DNA of 8,133 nt from Methanobacteriota archaeon (GTDB lineage: Archaea > Thermoplasmatota > DTKX01 > GCA-020343715), in NCBI GenBank assembly GCA_030594725.1, contig JAUVEQ010000116.1, positions 1 to 8,133 on the forward strand. Reading direction: 5' to 3'. The position numbers and the translations under genes were made by a program. The notes under the pieces are model-generated. The model did no database searches. It saw nothing but the letters and a program-made list of their open reading frames with translations, and had not been told where the DNA came from. Of this stretch, positions 1 to 6,360 are shown one piece after another (within the stretch, counting starts at the first letter, position 1; each line of letters starts with the position of its first letter).

Positions 1-3000
1 TTCAACAACAGCGGTCTCTACGAGTGGGACACCGCCCACCTGATGGACATTGCCCTTGACGGCCTGAGCATCGCTCACGATGTCAGTGTCGTGAGGAGCG
101 GTTATTACGGCTCGACTTTCGAGGAGCTCTCAAACTACACCACCGTCATCTGGATGTGTGGCTACGAGTACAGATCCAATTGGACCATCGGTTTCCATGA
201 CCGGAGCCGCCTCACCTCGTACATCGAGGCTGGAGGTAACGTATGGCTCATCGGTAATCAGATATTGAGGACAATCAACGGTCCCGGCAATTACACCCTG
301 CCCACTGACAGCTTCGCATTTGAGTACATGGGAATTGAGGCCTTCGAGATGTTCACTGGTATGCCTAACCCCGTCAACGCGACGTCCAACGCCATCATGA
401 CCGGCACCGAACAGTACGGAACCCAGAAGTACTTCACCAATCCCTTGGACTCCATTGATTTGTTCTCCAACGTTTATGAACCCAGATCGGATGCGTTCAC
501 CGTCTTTGAGGGAGACAGCGTTGGCTACTGGGGCAAGACATACGACGACGCATCCCTGGCGGTCGGATACGCCGCTCCCGGCAGGGGCAAGGTCCTGAGC
601 ATGGGCATTGGGTTCTCAGCCATCGCCAGTGCCGCCGACCGAGAGGAGTTCGCGGACAAGGTCTTGACCTGGATGGGCTACGGCACCCCCAGCCTGAACC
701 TGGACCAGCACCGCATGATGAACTGGTATGTCGAGGTCGAGGACCATCATCCCGTGTGGAGCTACTACTGGAACTACCTCGAGATGGGGACGATCCAGGG
801 CTTCCGTTACGGTTGGGGCAATTCATACTTCCGGTCCATCGCTGCCACCACCTACCCCAAGACGGACATCACGATCACCTCCCACTTCGAGAACCATGGG
901 CGGACGAACTACAACAACAACATCAATGTGAGGTACATCATCATCGACCCAGAGGCCAACGAGGTAGTGAACTACACAGTGTCCGCCTCGGTCCAACCCA
1001 GAAAGACAGGGGAGGTCGAGACGACGATTCAGCTCTCCAGGGCTGGCTTCTACTTCGTCTTCACGAACATCTCCTTGGCCCAGGACCCCGTCAAGACCGA
1101 CGACGATATGGGCACGATGTGGATGGTCGCGAAGTGGATGGACGACCTGGAGAATGGGACCAACGAGGAATGGACTGACAATGGGGCCTGGAGCCTCACG
1201 AACGACGCCGCGCAGGCCAACAGCGGTGTCAATGCCTGGAAGCATGATCTGGGCCGCGGTAGCACCACCACCGCCACCGGTGACATGCTCTATTCCCCGG
1301 TCATCGACCTGAGATGGTACAATACAAGCTACTCGCATCCGCTCCTTCCCAACCTGCAGTTCATCTATCTTAACTTCAGGTTCACAGGCAACATCGCAGG
1401 CGCGGGTCAGGACTCGATAGACATGCAGTACAGGGCGTCGAACATGACATCATGGAGCAGTCTTGAGAAGTTCGACAGCACCTCTGGACAAAGCGATTTC
1501 AGCGATGGCTTCTATTACTATGTCCCTGGCCTGCATATGGGCGACTACGCTGGCCAGACCCTGCAATTCCGCTGGGTGTTCATCAAGCAGTCCCAGACGT
1601 CCTCCTCATGGTGGGCCCTTGACGACTTCCGTCTTTGGATGACTGAAGAGGTGAACATGCCCCCGTGGTTCCTGGAGCAGAACCACAACGGGGAGGCCAC
1701 TATCAACAAGGACATCGAGATCGATGTGGGCACGACCCTGGACCTCTCTGTGCTGGTTTGGGACCCGACCGACGACGAGCCCATCACCTACAAGTGGGAG
1801 GAGAACTTCGTCACCATGGACGGTGTCACCGGCAACGAGACAACGATCGTCATACCCAAGGACGCGGCACCCGGGTCCAAGTACGCCCGGGGCGAGACAC
1901 TGGACATAACGGTCATGGTCAAGGACGACCTTGCCTGGAACAGCACATACTGGCACATCAAGCTGATGGACCCAAAACCGGAACCAGTGCCTCCATACCC
2001 GGAAACGATCGAGATCAACGAGGACGAGCCGACACCCGTCGACTTCGGGACCTCGACGAACGTCATTTGGTTCAGGGACCCCGAGGGACAGACCTTCACC
2101 GTCACCGCTACCCCCACCACCTTCATCAACGTGGAGGAGGGTGCGAACAACGTCCTGACCTTCTCGAACAATCAGCCCGACTGGAACGGATGGGACAACC
2201 TCACCCTCCACGTCACCGACAGCGCTGGTTCGATGGCGAACTTCACCCTCCCGGTGCAAGTCCTGCCTGTGAACGATGCGCCGAAGTGGAAGGAGAGCCG
2301 CCTGCCCGACGGCGAGCAGGACACGTACTACAGCTTCAACCTGACGGCCACCGACAGGGATAATGGCGTGGGAGAGCTGACCTTCTCCGACGACGCGGAC
2401 TTCTTGGACATCTCACCCAGCGGGGAGATCGCCTTCGGACCGACCAACGACCACGTTGGGTACAACTACTTCAACGTGACCGTGGAGGACCCGGACGGCC
2501 TCTCCGACACGATGGAGCTGGAGCTGTTCGTCAACAACGTCAACGACCCACCGGTGCTCAAGTACATCCCGCCACAGGAGGCGAACGAGGACGAGGAGTT
2601 CACCCTCGACGTGTCCACCTACGTGGAGGACCCCGATCTGCTGCTGCCCCCCGAGTTCAGGGACATCATCACCTACCGGGACGACACCGTCGACCTGGAC
2701 ACCAACGTGGAGACGGGCATGATAACCTGGACCCCTGACAACAGCGATGTGGGCGAACTCTTCTTCACCATCACCGTGACCGACACCAAGGGACGGTCCG
2801 ACCAGCAAGAGGTGAAGATAACGGTATGGAACACCAACGACGCCCCCAAGTTCGGCATCATCGGAAAGCAGAACCTGGTCCAGGGTCGGGCCTACCAGTT
2901 CAACATCCCCGTGACCGACGAGGACCTGGATGTCGAAGGCTCCGGTGAGGTACTGACCTTCACCAACGACAACACGGACCTGTTCACCATCGATCCTGCC

Positions 3001-3810
3001 CAGGGCAGCATCACCTTCACCCCGGAGAACGAGGACGTGGGTGTCTGGGAGATCACCATCACCGTGACCGACTCCGAGGGCGAGTCCGACCAGAGGCTGG
3101 TCGTCTTCGAGATAGAGAACGTGAACGACAAGCCCTTGATCGACTACATCCCCACCAAGCAACTGACGGAGGATGTGCTCTTCGAGATGGACATCGTCGC
3201 CTCCGACCCGGACCTCGAACCGAGGAACCTGGATAGCGAGCCGGTGGACCCAGACGAGGTGTTGACCTACAGGACCAACGTCTCCCGTGTCGAGATCGAC
3301 AGCACGGGCAAGCTGACCTTCACCCCGACCAACGAGGACGCCAAGCGTGTGACGATGGTGGTCCGCATCACCGTCGTGGACTCCTCATCGGAGACGGCCA
3401 CCGTCGATGTGACCTTCACCATCGAGAACATCAACGACGCGCCTGAGAACCTCCAGATCATCGGGTTGATCCCGAACCAGAAGTTGACCGAGGAACAGAA
3501 GATACTGCTTCGCGGAACGGCACAGGACATCGACAACGATGCCGACAAGCTGATCTACAAGTGGTATGCTGGCACCACCCTCATCGGTCAGACCCAGGAC
3601 TTTACCTGGAAGGTGAAGGGCAAGGGCATCACCGAAGTGAAGCTGATCGTCTCCGATGGTTCCGGCGCCGACGCGCTGGAGACGTCCTACAGCGTGAACG
3701 TCACCATCAAGGAGCTTGAGGAAGAGCCCGGCTTCGAAACGATGTTCGCCGTGGTGGCCATCGCCTTCATCGGCATCATCGCCGTCGTCTCCCGACGTCG
3801 AAGGATGTAG
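1..3810 (+). CDS. Large PGF-CTERM surface protein with cadherin-like repeats (5' partial)
   Basis: The reading frame is open from base 1, so the first in-window ATG (43) is probably not the start and the signal peptide lies upstream; 1269 codons are visible. Counting from base 1: residues 1-230 resemble the GATase-like domain of secreted archaeal and bacterial proteins (VIWMCG, then YIEAGGNVWLIG). About 235-390 is a beta-rich linker, possibly CARDB-like. About 391-546 is a MAM/immune-inhibitor-A-like jelly-roll (DNGAWSL, YAGQTLQFRW, WALDDFRLW). A PKD-like domain follows, then cadherin-like repeats delimited by ND-x-P signatures at residues 758, 848, 946, 1042 and 1145, spaced 90-103 residues, and a last PKD-like domain. 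The C-terminus has PGF, a hydrophobic segment and SRRRRM, which fits archaeosortase-type processing and lipid anchoring. About 17 N-x-S/T sequons suggest heavy N-glycosylation. Likely role: adhesion or cell-envelope structure. The ligand is unknown, and no catalytic triad was recognised. Confidence 0.9.
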   Translation, partial: FNNSGLYEWDTAHLMDIALDGLSIAHDVSVVRSGYYGSTFEELSNYTTVIWMCGYEYRSNWTIGFHDRSRLTSYIEAGGNVWLIGNQILRTINGPGNYTLPTDSFAFEYMGIEAFEMFTGMPNPVNATSNAIMTGTEQYGTQKYFTNPLDSIDLFSNVYEPRSDAFTVFEGDSVGYWGKTYDDASLAVGYAAPGRGKVLSMGIGFSAIASAADREEFADKVLTWMGYGTPSLNLDQHRMMNWYVEVEDHHPVWSYYWNYLEMGTIQGFRYGWGNSYFRSIAATTYPKTDITITSHFENHGRTNYNNNINVRYIIIDPEANEVVNYTVSASVQPRKTGEVETTIQLSRAGFYFVFTNISLAQDPVKTDDDMGTMWMVAKWMDDLENGTNEEWTDNGAWSLTNDAAQANSGVNAWKHDLGRGSTTTATGDMLYSPVIDLRWYNTSYSHPLLPNLQFIYLNFRFTGNIAGAGQDSIDMQYRASNMTSWSSLEKFDSTSGQSDFSDGFYYYVPGLHMGDYAGQTLQFRWVFIKQSQTSSSWWALDDFRLWMTEEVNMPPWFLEQNHNGEATINKDIEIDVGTTLDLSVLVWDPTDDEPITYKWEENFVTMDGVTGNETTIVIPKDAAPGSKYARGETLDITVMVKDDLAWNSTYWHIKLMDPKPEPVPPYPETIEINEDEPTPVDFGTSTNVIWFRDPEGQTFTVTATPTTFINVEEGANNVLTFSNNQPDWNGWDNLTLHVTDSAGSMANFTLPVQVLPVNDAPKWKESRLPDGEQDTYYSFNLTATDRDNGVGELTFSDDADFLDISPSGEIAFGPTNDHVGYNYFNVTVEDPDGLSDTMELELFVNNVNDPPVLKYIPPQEANEDEEFTLDVSTYVEDPDLLLPPEFRDIITYRDDTVDLDTNVETGMITWTPDNSDVGELFFTITVTDTKGRSDQQEVKITVWNTNDAPKFGIIGKQNLVQGRAYQFNIPVTDEDLDVEGSGEVLTFTNDNTDLFTIDPAQGSITFTPENEDVGVWEITITVTDSEGESDQRLVVFEIENVNDKPLIDYIPTKQLTEDVLFEMDIVASDPDLEPRNLDSEPVDPDEVLTYRTNVSRVEIDSTGKLTFTPTNEDAKRVTMVVRITVVDSSSETATVDVTFTIENINDAPENLQIIGLIPNQKLTEEQKILLRGTAQDIDNDADKLIYKWYAGTTLIGQTQDFTWKVKGKGITEVKLIVSDGSGADALETSYSVNVTIKELEEEPGFETMFAVVAIAFIGIIAVVSRRRRM
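3725..3810 (+). other. PGF-CTERM-like C-terminal sorting signal
   Basis: The last ~28 codons encode an acidic stretch (ELEEE), then PGF at 3727-3735, a hydrophobic helix of about 17-18 residues (MFAVVAIAFIGIIAVV) and a basic end SRRRRM. This three-part layout matches the PGF-CTERM signal recognised by archaeosortase A in Euryarchaeota, where the tail is removed and the protein is lipid-anchored. The motif is read directly from the sequence; processing is inferred from the family. It could instead act as a simple membrane anchor. Confidence 0.8.
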
Positions 3811-3832
3811 GGTCAGACCCCAGTGGTCATTC

Positions 3833-3870
3833 GGGCGCGGCCCCGTGCCGCGCCCGCCACCTTTATTTTT
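3833..3870 (+). terminator. Hairpin plus T-rich tract after the surface protein gene
   Basis: A perfect 9-bp GC stem (GGGCGCGGC at 3833-3841 with GCCGCGCCC at 3847-3855) and a 5-base loop start 22 bases after the stop codon. The T-rich stretch CTTTATTTTT follows at 3861-3870. This looks like an intrinsic terminator. Archaeal termination depends mainly on the U-tract, so the hairpin may be secondary or may protect the mRNA end. The T-rich part also sits where the TATA box of the downstream gene is expected. Confidence 0.6.
3861..3870 (+). promoter_or_regulatory. TATA-box-like element for the CinA-type gene
   Basis: The only AT-rich patch between the two genes (CTTTATTTTT) is centred about 27 bases before the GTG start at 3893. 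That is the usual archaeal TATA-to-transcription-start distance, so transcription would start at or next to the GTG and give a leaderless mRNA. No Shine-Dalgarno-like sequence precedes the GTG, which agrees. The element overlaps the T-tract of the preceding terminator. Confidence 0.5.
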
Positions 3871-3892
3871 CCTCGACCCCCTTTAGCACAGC

Positions 3893-4738
3893 GTGCGTGC
3901 CGAGATCATACTCGTGGGCGACGAGCTGCTGGAGGACCTTCGGGGGGTCCAACCAGATTACATGGGCGACCTCCTGGACAAGCTGGTCACCGACATTACA
4001 TCCCTCGGCCTCTCCCTTGGCCGCCTCGTGATCACGGGAGACTCCCCCGGGGAGCTGGCGCCCTTGCTCCTGGACGCCTCCTCGAGGGAGGTGGACCTTG
4101 TGGTCACCATCGGAGGTCTGGGCCCGACCCACGACGACCGCGTACGGGACGATGTTGCCCAGGCCATAGGCCTCGGACCGTCCGGTCCCCACCCGGAGGC
4201 GATGGAGTGGTTGATCGATGCGTACGAGTCGCGGTCCATCCCGGTGCCCGCCAGGGGAGGCGGATGGGAGCGGATGGGTCATTGTCCTCCCGGTGCGACG
4301 CCTGTGCGGAATCCCGCTGGCCTCGCCTGCGGCCTCGCCTTCGAGCTGGAGGGGTCGACCCATGTACGATGCCTCCCAGGCGTCACCTACGAGGCCCTCC
4401 CGATGTGGCGGGAGCAGGTCCTTCCATCCCTGGAGGTACAGTTCCCCACCGGGGGAATGGCCGGAGACCCCCTCGGCCGGGGTGGGTCGTCGGCCACATT
4501 GCTCGTGAAGGGCGTCCGCGAGGGTATGGTGGCTCCCGTCGTCGAGGAGTTCACGACCCGCTGGCCTGATCTTCGCACGGGCATCTACCTCATGGACCTG
4601 GTGGACGGCTCCTTCCGCACCATCCGGGTGACCCTCAGGGGGTCCGAGGATATGGTCGCGAAGGCCATTCCCGACCTGGAGGACGCCCTGGCGAGCATCG
4701 AGGGGGCCGAGATAAGCAGAAGGGAGGAGGAACACTAG
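3893..4738 (+). CDS. CinA N-terminal/MoCF-type nucleotide-binding protein
   Basis: This 281-residue protein belongs to the CinA/MoaB-Mog fold (COG1058-like). It starts with the family signature (AEIILVGDELL, residues 3-13), has the anion-binding motif GGLGPTHDD at 74-82, then NPAGLACG and LPGVTYEAL, which match the NPxGxAxG and LPGVPxEM blocks of CinA. The C-terminal ~90 residues form a small alpha/beta extension. The CinA nicotinamide-nucleotide amidohydrolase domain is absent, as in many archaeal short forms. Related proteins hydrolyse ADP-ribose/NAD-type substrates or bind molybdopterin; which applies here cannot be told. After GDELL the usual segment ending in an Asn (TN) is replaced by EDLRGVQPDY, so substrate contacts may differ. 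The GTG start is chosen because the motif begins at once and a TATA-like box lies ~27 bases upstream. It is first in an operon with the glycosylase, 1 base apart. Confidence 0.85.
   Translation: MRAEIILVGDELLEDLRGVQPDYMGDLLDKLVTDITSLGLSLGRLVITGDSPGELAPLLLDASSREVDLVVTIGGLGPTHDDRVRDDVAQAIGLGPSGPHPEAMEWLIDAYESRSIPVPARGGGWERMGHCPPGATPVRNPAGLACGLAFELEGSTHVRCLPGVTYEALPMWREQVLPSLEVQFPTGGMAGDPLGRGGSSATLLVKGVREGMVAPVVEEFTTRWPDLRTGIYLMDLVDGSFRTIRVTLRGSEDMVAKAIPDLEDALASIEGAEISRREEEH
4725..4730 (+). promoter_or_regulatory. Shine-Dalgarno sequence for the uracil-DNA glycosylase gene
   Basis: AGGAGG lies 9 bases before the ATG at 4740, inside the last codons of the preceding gene. It fixes the start and shows translation from a polycistronic message, in contrast with the apparently leaderless first gene. 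Confidence 0.7.
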
Positions 4739-4739
4739 G

Positions 4740-5297
4740 ATGGCCAGGACGAGCCCCCAGGGAGTGGACCTGGATTGCCAGCGATGCCCCCTCGCGAGGT
4801 CGCGCATGCAGGTCGTTCCGGGTTCTGGCGACCCCCGGGCGAGATTGATGCTCGTGGGTGAGGCCCCCGGTGCCTCCGAGGACCAGGGCGGAGAGCCCTT
4901 CATCGGTCGGGCCGGCAGCATCCTGGATGGAGCCCTTGACGAGGCGGGATTGTCCAGGGAGCGGTTGTGGATCGCCAACACCGTGCGATGTCGACCTCCG
5001 GAGAATCGCACGCCCCGACCCGCCGAGATCGCCAACTGCTCCTTCCAGCTCGATGCCGAGCTGGATGCCGTTGCACCCAGGGTCATGGTCGCCCTCGGCG
5101 CAACGGCCGCCAGCGCCCTTCTAGGTAGACCCGTCCACCTCAAGGATGAGGCAGGGTCCGTCCACCGCATCAGGCGGGCGGACCTGGACCTGCGGTGCGT
5201 GGTCACGTACCACCCAGCGGGGATCATCTACAGGCCCGCCGCCCGGGCCAATCTGGTGGACGACCTCACCCTGGCCTGGGAGCTGTCCCAGGGTTGA
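4740..5297 (+). CDS. Family 4 uracil-DNA glycosylase (UDGa, [4Fe-4S])
   Basis: This 185-residue protein removes uracil from DNA and so starts base-excision repair of deaminated cytosine. Motif 1 is GEAPGASED (residues 40-48), carrying the catalytic-region Glu41 typical of family 4. Gly50 to Ile61 holds the conserved GEPFIGRAGSIL segment. Four cysteines fit the iron-sulfur pattern: Cys13 and Cys16 (C-x2-C), Cys84 in NTVRCRPPENRTP, and Cys100. The C-terminal motif HPAG is at 158-161 in TYHPAGII; many relatives have HPSA or HPAA followed by a Leu-Arg, so the loop varies slightly. The length is usual for the family. It begins one base after the CinA-type stop, with a good Shine-Dalgarno, so the two are co-transcribed. 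The family assignment is firm; the operon link to CinA is not known to have a functional meaning. Confidence 0.93.
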   Translation: MARTSPQGVDLDCQRCPLARSRMQVVPGSGDPRARLMLVGEAPGASEDQGGEPFIGRAGSILDGALDEAGLSRERLWIANTVRCRPPENRTPRPAEIANCSFQLDAELDAVAPRVMVALGATAASALLGRPVHLKDEAGSVHRIRRADLDLRCVVTYHPAGIIYRPAARANLVDDLTLAWELSQG

Positions 5298-5321
5298 GAG
5301 CGCACTTTCACCCCACCCCCC

Positions 5322-5333
5322 GGAAGGTTTTTG
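5322..5333 (+). promoter_or_regulatory. Possible TATA element for the PD-(D/E)XK gene
   Basis: GGAAGGTTTTTG is the only T-rich patch in the short gap after the glycosylase stop. Its centre is about 27 bases before GTG 5358, the same geometry as at the CinA-type gene. It would give a leaderless transcript. The match to the TATA consensus is weak. Confidence 0.35.
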
Positions 5334-5357
5334 TCACCGGGGGTCCTCATCGAACGC

Positions 5358-5867
5358 GTGGCAGAGCGAGTGCCCTTCTACCATGCCTCCCAGACGGTGA
5401 ACGAGGACCTGATCCTGAGGCGGTTGGACCGCCACGGGCAGCTGGTCTGCTGGGCGACCGAGGTGCCGTTGGAACCTGTGTACCTCACCACGGACCGGGT
5501 CCCATGCTACCGGGGTGACATCCTCGCCCTGTACCGGGGGCGCGCAGGGCACATCCTGGTGGGCATAGAGGTCAAGGACTGGGGGAACAGGGTCCACGCC
5601 AAGATGGCAAGGAACTACCTGGCCGCCTACGGGAAGGCCTGCCAGTACTTCTACCTGGCCGCCAACGAATTCTCCCAGGGGCTGTTCACGGTGCGGAACA
5701 TCGGCCTGTTCAACCTGGACAAGAGGGAGGTGGTCAAGGCCCCCGCGAGGCTCTCTCCCGAACCCGTCCTCTGGAGGTCCGCGATGGAAAGGCTGTGCCA
5801 ACTCTGCGATGTGGACCTGGACCTGCCTCCGGACCCCCATCAGAGGACCCTGGAGCCCTCCGAGTGA
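5358..5867 (+). CDS. Small PD-(D/E)XK nuclease-like protein
   Basis: This protein of about 169 residues has the order of a PD-(D/E)XK nuclease core: a helix with Glu16 (VNEDLILRRL), Asp54 (RGDILAL), then Glu71-x-Lys73 in the strand VGIEVKDW, followed by a helix (KMARNYLAAYGKAC) and a strand QYFYLAAN, then GLFTVRNIGLF. The layout resembles MmcB-type (DUF1052) and other restriction-endonuclease-like repair proteins. The resemblance is recalled, not computed. GTG 5358 is preferred because the T-rich element lies ~27 bases upstream. TTG 5331 is in frame and would add nine residues, but its GGAAGG is only 3 bases away; GTG 5370 is also possible. It follows the uracil-DNA glycosylase by 60 bases, so a DNA repair role is plausible but unproven. 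It is single-domain, with no DNA-binding or helicase part and no methylase partner in view. Confidence 0.75.
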   Translation: MAERVPFYHASQTVNEDLILRRLDRHGQLVCWATEVPLEPVYLTTDRVPCYRGDILALYRGRAGHILVGIEVKDWGNRVHAKMARNYLAAYGKACQYFYLAANEFSQGLFTVRNIGLFNLDKREVVKAPARLSPEPVLWRSAMERLCQLCDVDLDLPPDPHQRTLEPSE

Positions 5868-5893
5868 TTCTCATGGTCCAGCAACCATGAGGA
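5868..5893. repeat. Inverted repeat in front of the V4R-KaiC operon
   Basis: TTCTCATGGT (5868-5877) and ACCATGAGGA (5884-5893) pair over 10 bp with one G-T wobble; the inner 8 bp are perfect, and the loop is 6 bases. It starts right after the stop codon of the nuclease-like gene and ends where the promoter of the next operon begins. It has no T-tract behind it, so it is more likely an operator-type dyad than an intrinsic terminator. An mRNA 3'-end hairpin remains possible. Confidence 0.55.
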
Positions 5894-5904
5894 AAACCTT
5901 ATCA
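5893..5904 (+). promoter_or_regulatory. Putative promoter of the V4R-KaiC operon
   Basis: The A-rich run and CTTATC (AAAACCTTATCA) form the best BRE/TATA-like element in the 73-base gap. It would place the transcript start near 5925, leaving a short leader that keeps the Shine-Dalgarno at 5932-5938. The TATA match is imperfect. Confidence 0.35.
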
Positions 5905-5931
5905 GGCATTTACCTGAATGGCAAAAGGGGA

Positions 5932-5938
5932 GAGGTGA
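5932..5938 (+). promoter_or_regulatory. Shine-Dalgarno sequence deciding the V4R start
   Basis: GAGGTGA stands 2 bases before ATG 5941 and matches the 3' end of archaeal 16S rRNA well. It selects ATG 5941 over longer in-frame starts reaching back to 5809, which would overlap the upstream gene and add unlike, Pro/Arg-rich residues. Confidence 0.7.
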
Positions 5939-5940
5939 AC

Positions 5941-6360
5941 ATGTCCCCTGATGAACGTAAGATCAGTTTCAACCAACAGGAGCTTCAGGAGATCAAGGAG
6001 ATCTACCAATCGGTCATGAACCTGGCCGCCAATGGCCTCTTCTTCCGGGCCGGTCAGGTCCTTGGCAGGGGCGTCGCCAAGCGAGCGGAGCAGAGGGGAG
6101 GTTCGTTCCTCTCGGCCGCAGCCGATGTGCTCGTGGAGGAGGGCTGGGCCAAGTCCGCGGAGCTGGACCGGGAACTTGCGAAGGTGGAGGGCTGCATAGA
6201 GGTCCATCGCGACGGTGATCGGAGCTGCAACATCCTCCGTGGCATCCTGGCCGAGATATATGCCCGACACTACGAGACCAAGCTGTTCTGCCACGAGGTG
6301 GAATGCGCGGGCGGAGGGGCCCCACAATGCAGCTTCCAGATCCGTAAGGGGGTCCTCTAG
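5941..6360 (+). CDS. V4R domain protein (putative small-ligand sensor)
   Basis: This 139-residue protein is almost entirely one V4R (4-vinyl-reductase-like) domain preceded by a charged helix (residues 10-30). The N-terminal half (LFFRAGQVLGRGVAKR at 33-48) and the C-terminal half (Cys96 in SCNILRGILAE, Cys122 in HEVECAGGGAPQCSFQI, Cys130) match the family pattern C-x(n)-RG, then E-x-x-C-x(3)-G-x-x-x-C-x-F-x-V. Cysteines at 85, 96, 117, 122 and 130 are many for a small cytosolic protein and could bind metal or sense redox. V4R domains are thought to bind small hydrophobic ligands or hydrocarbons; the ligand here is unknown. No DNA-binding domain is present. Its stop codon abuts the GTG of a KaiC-like ATPase, so the two are surely co-translated, and the V4R protein probably signals to that ATPase. 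Confidence 0.85.
   Translation: MSPDERKISFNQQELQEIKEIYQSVMNLAANGLFFRAGQVLGRGVAKRAEQRGGSFLSAAADVLVEEGWAKSAELDRELAKVEGCIEVHRDGDRSCNILRGILAEIYARHYETKLFCHEVECAGGGAPQCSFQIRKGVL
6348..6353 (+). promoter_or_regulatory. Shine-Dalgarno-like sequence for the KaiC-like gene
   Basis: GGGGGT ends 7 bases before GTG 6361, inside the last V4R codons. It supports translation of the second gene by reinitiation or coupling on the same message. Confidence 0.5.

Noticed and set aside
823..1338. Minus-strand open frame (171 codons) and others within the surface protein gene
   Set aside because: Translations are Val/Asp/Gly- or Ser-rich mirror images of a well-supported coding frame; no start signals.
3823..4569. 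Plus-strand open frame of 248 codons overlapping the CinA-type gene in another frame
   Set aside because: Arg/Pro-rich low-complexity translation with no motif, while the other frame has GDELL and GGLGPTHDD. It is a shadow.
3863..5227. Long (454-codon) minus-strand open frame across the CinA-type and glycosylase genes
   Set aside because: It lies opposite two genes with clear family motifs, is Pro/Arg/Gly-rich without recognisable domains, and is expected from GC-rich third-position bias.
5809..5940. Longer N-terminus for the V4R protein
   Set aside because: It would overlap the upstream gene and adds residues unlike the family. The strong GAGGTGA before ATG 5941 fixes the start.
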